Below the pieces are notes generated by a model that was given only the letters and a program-made list of their open reading frames with translations, searched no databases and was not told where the DNA came from. A program made the position numbers and the translations under genes. A stretch of 10,890 nt of DNA, from contig USJN01000027.1 of the NCBI GenBank assembly GCA_900554945.1, positions 1 to 10,890 on the forward strand. The letters run 5' to 3'. Source of the DNA: an uncultured Coriobacteriaceae bacterium (GTDB taxonomy: Bacteria > Actinomycetota > Coriobacteriia > Coriobacteriales > Eggerthellaceae). Positions 5,904 through 10,890 of the stretch are shown here, piece after piece. Each line of letters opens with the position of its first letter. The stretch's first letter is position 1.

Positions 5904-8021
5904 CTACATGATTCCAGCGTTGATGGCGTTTGCGAAAACCTGTGCGGCCTGGCAGCGGGAAAGCTCTCCTTGCGGGTCGAGGGAGTACGTTCCGTCATGG
6001 TTGTCGATGCCGTTGATGACGCCCTTGTCAACAGCCCAGATGACGTACGGTACTGCCCAGTCGCTCGTCTGCTCGGTTCCCAGGAGCTTGTCGTACTTCT
6101 CCCGGCTCGCGTCCGCTAGATTCGAATAGCTGAGGCCGAAAACCACCTTGCACATCTGCTCGCGGGTGATCGTGTCGTTGGTTCCGAAGAGGTTCGACCC
6201 GTCGTCGTACCCCGTCATAATCCCTCGATCGACGCACCAGTTAATGGCTCTCGCATACCACTCGTTTTGATCGACGTCGGGCTTGTTGCATCTAGGCGAG
6301 ATAACGTACGGCGCGTTGTCCTTGTAGATTACCTGGGCAATCATCGCGCGAGTCATGGGCTTATAGGGGTCGAACATGCCCGTCGCGCCGTCACCGGTCA
6401 TGGCGCCGCGTGCCTTCATGAAGTACGCGGCATCGAAGAACCAGTCGCCAGGGGACACATCGGGAAATGCGGTTCTGCCGAGCCCCCAGAGGTGATTGAC
6501 GGCCTTCTCGGCGTTGACGACTCCCTTGCTGCCGCTTGTTTTCGTGCGGTCGTTTTCCGGATCTTCGATGTGGGTTGCCGTGAGGTATATCGCCCTGCAG
6601 GCGTCGTCGACCGTGGCGACGGGCTCGGCGGCGAATAGGAGCGCGAAAACGCCCGAGACAATCGGCGCCGCCATCGAGGTGCCGCTGGCCTTGGAGTAGC
6701 CCCCCGTAGTATCGGTCGTGGTGATCAGCAAACCAGGGGCGCTGATGTTTTTCTTCTTGTTGTAGTCGGACCAGTAGCAGTTCGTGTTGTCGGTATTGAG
6801 CGCCGTTACCGCTACGCATTCGTCGAAGTCGGCGGGGTAGATGTTGTCGGTTCGCGGTTCGCCGCCTTTACCGTTGCCGCCAGAGCATACCGTGACGATG
6901 CCGGCGTTTTTCGCCGAGACGATAGCTTTGCGAAGAGCCTCATCTTTCAGGCAATAGCCGCTTGAGGGGTAGGTGTTGTAGGAGCCGAAGCTCGCGTTGA
7001 TTACGCGCAGGCTGGGGACGGTCTTCGATGTTGCCAGGTCAACCACGTATTTGTAGCCGGAAAGAACAGACGCGGTGGTCGCCTCCGGGGCGCCCGTGTC
7101 GTTGAAGACCTTCACGGGGAGGATGGTCGCGTTGAATGAGGCGCCCGCCAAGCCGATTCCGTTGTTCGCCCTGGCAGAGATGATTCCCGCAACCATCGTG
7201 CCATGCCCGATTCGGTCGCCGTTAGGCACGCTCGCGCTCAATGGCTTGCTGTTGAACGCATCCCACGCGTAGTCCATAAGCAGGTTGTCTTCCAGATCCG
7301 CATGGTCGAAATCCACGCCCGTGTCGAGTGTGGCCACTGTGACGGTGTTGTCCGAGTGCACGAGGTTCCACGCCCTTGTGATGCGCGTGGTGTAGAGCCA
7401 GTATTGGTTGTAAGGTTCGTTCGGATCGCGGGTGTATACGTAATCGTCGTTCGGCATGCCAAGCGCCTGTGCCGAGATGTCCTCGTCGCCTTCGGCCTGC
7501 TCGTCGGCGAGGATGGCGGCGCTTTCGTCCAGCGCGCCTGCAGGCACCTCGTCTACCAGCCTGTACACGAAGTTCGGCTGCACGGAGACGACGCCGGGGA
7601 TTTCCTGGGCGGCGGCAACGGCCTCCGACGCGCGCATGTCGTCCGCCACATCGGCAACGGCGAGCGTCGATCCGTCCGCGGATTCGATCTGATTGGTAAC
7701 GGCGAGCCCTGCGTCGGCGAGCCCTTGCGCGAGCTCGCTTTCCCCACCGTCTTCGGAGAGAAGGTCGATCTTCGAGTCCTCATCGAGGGTTACGAGAAGG
7801 CCTCGATAGTCCACGCCCTCGACAAGCTCGTCGAAGAGCGCAGGGTCGTTGGCTTGCGCCGCGCCCTCGCTGATTGCGGTCGTGTCCACAGCGCTTTCAC
7901 CAGCCGATTTGTTGGCATCGGCGGCATCGTCGGCAAAGGCGAGCGCAGGTGCGGGGAAGGCGATTCCCACCGCAAGGATTGCGGCGAGAATCATTTTAGG
8001 TAATCGGCGTGGACAGCGCAT
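5904..8021 (-). CDS. Secreted subtilisin-like (S8) serine protease with C-terminal SLH repeats
   Basis: This 705-residue protein is an exported peptidase anchored to the cell wall. Residues 1 to about 30 are a signal peptide (basic start, hydrophobic core, PAPALA-FA end). Residues of about 60-155 form a propeptide ending in IPGVVSVQPNFVY, typical of subtilase prodomains. The S8 catalytic domain (about 200-510) has the full triad: D233 in TLDTG, H273 in GHGTMVAG and S449 in SGTSMAAP, with oxyanion N383 in SGGNG. The C-terminus carries three S-layer-homology repeats, about 519-566 (FPDVSPGDWFF), 581-628 (PDVDQNEWYARAI) and 653-701 (SDWAVPYVIWAVDKG), which usually bind secondary wall polymer. 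It starts 9 bases after the ycsI stop with an AGGAGG site overlapping that stop, so it is co-transcribed with ycsI. Natural substrate unknown. A protease is not a standard member of ycsF/ycsI clusters. Confidence 0.93.
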   Translation of the reverse strand: MRCPRRLPKMILAAILAVGIAFPAPALAFADDAADANKSAGESAVDTTAISEGAAQANDPALFDELVEGVDYRGLLVTLDEDSKIDLLSEDGGESELAQGLADAGLAVTNQIESADGSTLAVADVADDMRASEAVAAAQEIPGVVSVQPNFVYRLVDEVPAGALDESAAILADEQAEGDEDISAQALGMPNDDYVYTRDPNEPYNQYWLYTTRITRAWNLVHSDNTVTVATLDTGVDFDHADLEDNLLMDYAWDAFNSKPLSASVPNGDRIGHGTMVAGIISARANNGIGLAGASFNATILPVKVFNDTGAPEATTASVLSGYKYVVDLATSKTVPSLRVINASFGSYNTYPSSGYCLKDEALRKAIVSAKNAGIVTVCSGGNGKGGEPRTDNIYPADFDECVAVTALNTDNTNCYWSDYNKKKNISAPGLLITTTDTTGGYSKASGTSMAAPIVSGVFALLFAAEPVATVDDACRAIYLTATHIEDPENDRTKTSGSKGVVNAEKAVNHLWGLGRTAFPDVSPGDWFFDAAYFMKARGAMTGDGATGMFDPYKPMTRAMIAQVIYKDNAPYVISPRCNKPDVDQNEWYARAINWCVDRGIMTGYDDGSNLFGTNDTITREQMCKVVFGLSYSNLADASREKYDKLLGTEQTSDWAVPYVIWAVDKGVINGIDNHDGTYSLDPQGELSRCQAAQVFANAINAGIM

Positions 8022-8026
8022 GGGGG

Positions 8027-8032
8027 CCTCCT
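8027..8032 (-). promoter_or_regulatory. Strong ribosome binding site overlapping the ycsI stop
   Basis: AGGAGG on the - strand lies 5 bases before the protease ATG and overlaps the TAG stop of ycsI (8031-8033). This fixes the protease start and indicates translational coupling to ycsI. Confidence 0.85.
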
Positions 8033-8873
8033 ATCCCTTGAGGTCGACGTTCTTTGTGTCGGTTATCAGCATGCATCCGGGCGCATGCGTGATGGCGAAG
8101 GGCGGCTTGGAGTTCATAACCACAGCCTGGGGCGTCACGCCGCAGGCCCAAAAGACGGGCACCTCACCCTCGTGGATATCGACGGGGTCGCCGAAGTCGG
8201 GCTTCGAGATGTCCTCGATGCCGATGACCGACGGGTCGCCGATGTGCAGCGGAGCGCCGTGCACCTTGGGGATGGCGCCCGAAATCTGCACCGCCTTCAC
8301 CACCTGGTTGTAGGGGATGGGGCGCATCGACATGACGGTGTTGCCCGACATGGACCCTGCGGGCGTGCACGCGACGTTGGTCAGGTACATCGACACGTTG
8401 CGGCCCATGGTGTTGTGGCGCATCTCGATGCCGGCCTCGATGAGCTCGCTTTCGAACGAGAACGAGCACCCGATGACGAACGACACCAGGTCATCGCGCC
8501 AATACGACGACACGTCCGTTACCTCGTCGACCAGCTTGCCGTACTCGTAGATGCGGTAGCGAGGGAAGTCGGTGGCGATGTCGCAGTCGGTGGCGCAGAT
8601 GGTGGTCTCGCGCGCGCCGGTCTCGGTCACTTCCAGAAGCGGGCAGGGCTTGGGGTTGCGCTGGGCGAACAACAGGAAGTCATAAGCCTGCTCTTTCGGC
8701 AGCACGATAAGGTTCGCCTGCGCGTACCCAGGGCAAAGCCCGCTTGTGGGCGCCGTGAAGCTGCCTTCGCGGATGAGGTGGCGCGCCTCGGTGGGCGTGG
8801 CGGAGAGCATCTTTTCCCAAACCGCGGCGTCGACGCCTTCCGGTTTTACGGGTGCCGGCATTTTGATAGTCAT
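8031..8873 (-). CDS. ycsI: YcsI/DUF1445 protein, D-glutamate cyclase family (putative hydro-lyase)
   Basis: This 280-residue cytoplasmic protein belongs to the DUF1445 'putative hydro-lyase' family, which is grouped with D-glutamate cyclase (D-glutamate to 5-oxo-D-proline plus water). Hallmark stretches are [13 protein letters not shown] (43-55), [17 protein letters not shown] (66-82), TDFPRYRIY (101-109), [17 protein letters not shown] (125-141), GRNVSMY (157-163), MSMRPI (181-186), [10 protein letters not shown] (205-214) and [10 protein letters not shown]...[10 protein letters not shown] (241-266). The start at 8873 gives the family-like N-terminus; an in-frame GTG at 8927 lies inside a hairpin and is rejected. 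The ribosome binding site is only fair (GGAAAGGCGGA upstream). The neighbouring pxpA makes a role in supplying or handling 5-oxoproline plausible, but the bacterial family's reaction is not firmly assigned. It follows accC after 110 bases and is coupled to the protease. Confidence 0.93.
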   Translation of the reverse strand: MTIKMPAPVKPEGVDAAVWEKMLSATPTEARHLIREGSFTAPTSGLCPGYAQANLIVLPKEQAYDFLLFAQRNPKPCPLLEVTETGARETTICATDCDIATDFPRYRIYEYGKLVDEVTDVSSYWRDDLVSFVIGCSFSFESELIEAGIEMRHNTMGRNVSMYLTNVACTPAGSMSGNTVMSMRPIPYNQVVKAVQISGAIPKVHGAPLHIGDPSVIGIEDISKPDFGDPVDIHEGEVPVFWACGVTPQAVVMNSKPPFAITHAPGCMLITDTKNVDLKG

Positions 8874-8899
8874 GAGTTCCGCCTTTCCTTCATAGTTCA

Positions 8900-8932
8900 G
8901 GGTAGTGCGCCTCGCTTTGATGCGCACTACCC
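8900..8932 (-). other. Intercistronic hairpin between accC and ycsI
   Basis: A perfect 11-bp stem pairs GGGTAGTGCGC (8900-8910) with GCGCACTACCC (8922-8932) around an 11-base loop. On the - strand the 3' side reads TGAACTATG, with no U run, so it is not a good terminator. It lies in the 110-base gap, 26 bases before the ycsI start; nothing else clear is seen in that gap apart from a small ATGCT repeat at 8946-8958. Confidence 0.7.
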
Positions 8933-8983
8933 CGACGTCTCAACAATGCTATGCTATGAAGCCTTGAAGGCCCAAGCCCGTGG

Positions 8984-10333
<1,350 letters not shown>

Positions 10334-10342
10334 GGTTGCCCC

Positions 10343-10855
10343 TTACGCGCTCGCCTGGGTGGCGATGCGGAAGAGCACCTGGTCGTACTCGACTTGCGAG
10401 CCGTTCGCCGCGAGCACCTCGGTCACGATGCCGGGCGCGGGGGCGGTGATCTCGTTCATCATCTTCATGGCTTCCACGATGGCGAGCGTCTGGCCGGTGA
10501 GCACTTCTTGGCCAACCTTCACAAACGGCTCCTCGTCGGGGGAGGGGGAAACGTAGAACGTGCCCACGAGCGGGCTTTTCACCAGCGTGACCGAACTGTC
10601 GTTGCTCGCGACGGGCACGCTTTGGGCGCCAGTGGTCACGTCGCCGTGCTCGCTTCGGGCGTCGAGCAGCCTTCCTACGCGTTCCGCCATGAGGGGAAGC
10701 GCGGCTTGCGAGAGCGGGCCGTGGTTGCGTTCGAGCTCGATTTTCACGTTGCCGTCGTCGAATCGCAGCGCCGAGAGGTCGCCCTCTTCCATGAGCGCCA
10801 TGAGGGCGCGGATGTCGCGGTCCCTCTCCTCGCGTGCGGCGGTCGATTCATCCAT
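10343..10855 (-). CDS. accB: Biotin carboxyl carrier protein (BCCP)
   Basis: BCCP carries biotin between the biotin carboxylase and a carboxyltransferase. The 170-residue protein has the AccB layout: a helical N-terminal part (about 12-70, including IRALMALMEEGDLSALRFDD), a flexible linker (about 70-92), and a biotinyl domain (93-166) with the thumb-bearing SPLVGTFYVSPSPDEEPF segment and the biotinylation motif VEAMKMMNEI, where K131 is the acceptor lysine. AGGT lies about 5 bases before the chosen ATG at 10855. The frame stays open to the window edge, so a longer N-terminus cannot be excluded. accC follows after 9 bases. The pair lies upstream of ycsI and pxpA, an arrangement compatible with a dedicated biotin-dependent step in 5-oxoproline metabolism. 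Confidence 0.95.
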   Translation of the reverse strand: MDESTAAREERDRDIRALMALMEEGDLSALRFDDGNVKIELERNHGPLSQAALPLMAERVGRLLDARSEHGDVTTGAQSVPVASNDSSVTLVKSPLVGTFYVSPSPDEEPFVKVGQEVLTGQTLAIVEAMKMMNEITAPAPGIVTEVLAANGSQVEYDQVLFRIATQASA

Positions 10856-10890
10856 GTTGACCTGCTTTTTCTCGTCGTTTGCCTTGCCCA
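10856..10890 (-). other. Upstream edge, possible 3' end of the preceding operon gene
   Basis: On the - strand one frame here reads GQGKRREKAGQHG and meets a TGA that overlaps the accB start (ATGGATGA). It could be the tail of an upstream gene, such as the expected pxpB/pxpC, with a 4-base-class stop-start overlap. Only about 13 codons are visible, so this is a weak suggestion. Confidence 0.25.

Noticed and set aside
7203..8003. + strand open frame opposite the protease N-terminal half
   Set aside because: Composition of a shadow frame; the - strand encodes the signal peptide, propeptide and Asp/His of the protease.
8946..8958. ATGCTATGCTATG small tandem repeat between accC and ycsI, considered as part of a promoter
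   Set aside because: The -35/-10 matches around it on the - strand are poor and the repeat has fewer than three full units.

Overview
The window reads as a piece of a high-GC Gram-positive chromosome. The strong purine-rich Shine-Dalgarno sites, the S-layer-homology protease and the gene set point most to a Coriobacteriia/Eggerthellaceae-type anaerobe. That placement is an inference from gene content and base composition, not from a marker gene. No tRNA, rRNA, IS element or CRISPR array is visible.

Left part, + strand (1-3447). A well-formed terminator hairpin (15-45) sits just before the ribosome binding site of a polar amino acid ABC permease (64-1530). This permease is unusual: a signal peptide and an extracellular domain of about 170 residues precede the membrane part, and a lysine-rich then Ala/Gly-rich tail follows it. 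Its GlnQ/HisP-type ATPase comes next, 12 bases downstream (1543-2370). After a possible terminator comes a RarD/EamA drug/metabolite transporter (2530-3447), with a nine-G run in its leader.

Right part, - strand (3625 to beyond 10890). In transcription order: accB (biotin carboxyl carrier), accC (biotin carboxylase), a YcsI/DUF1445 protein of the D-glutamate cyclase family, a secreted SLH-anchored subtilisin-like protease, pxpA/ycsF (5-oxoprolinase subunit A), and an NRAMP-fold transporter corresponding to Bacillus ycsG. Tight spacing makes accB-accC and ycsI-protease look co-transcribed. The set ends at a 15-bp perfect hairpin (3523-3557) shared with the convergent rarD.

How the genes may work together: ycsF, ycsG and ycsI neighbours are known from the Bacillus ycsFGI-kipIAR cluster, where PxpABC opens 5-oxoproline to glutamate at the cost of ATP. 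Here biotin carboxylase and BCCP are joined to it, pxpB/pxpC are not in the window (probably just upstream, past 10890), and a surface protease is inserted between ycsI and pxpA. The transporter lacks the canonical NRAMP metal ligands. A reasonable hypothesis is an operon for using extracellular protein and its pyroglutamyl/5-oxoproline or D-glutamate products, with a biotin-dependent carboxylation step and an NRAMP-fold carrier that may not move the usual transition metals.
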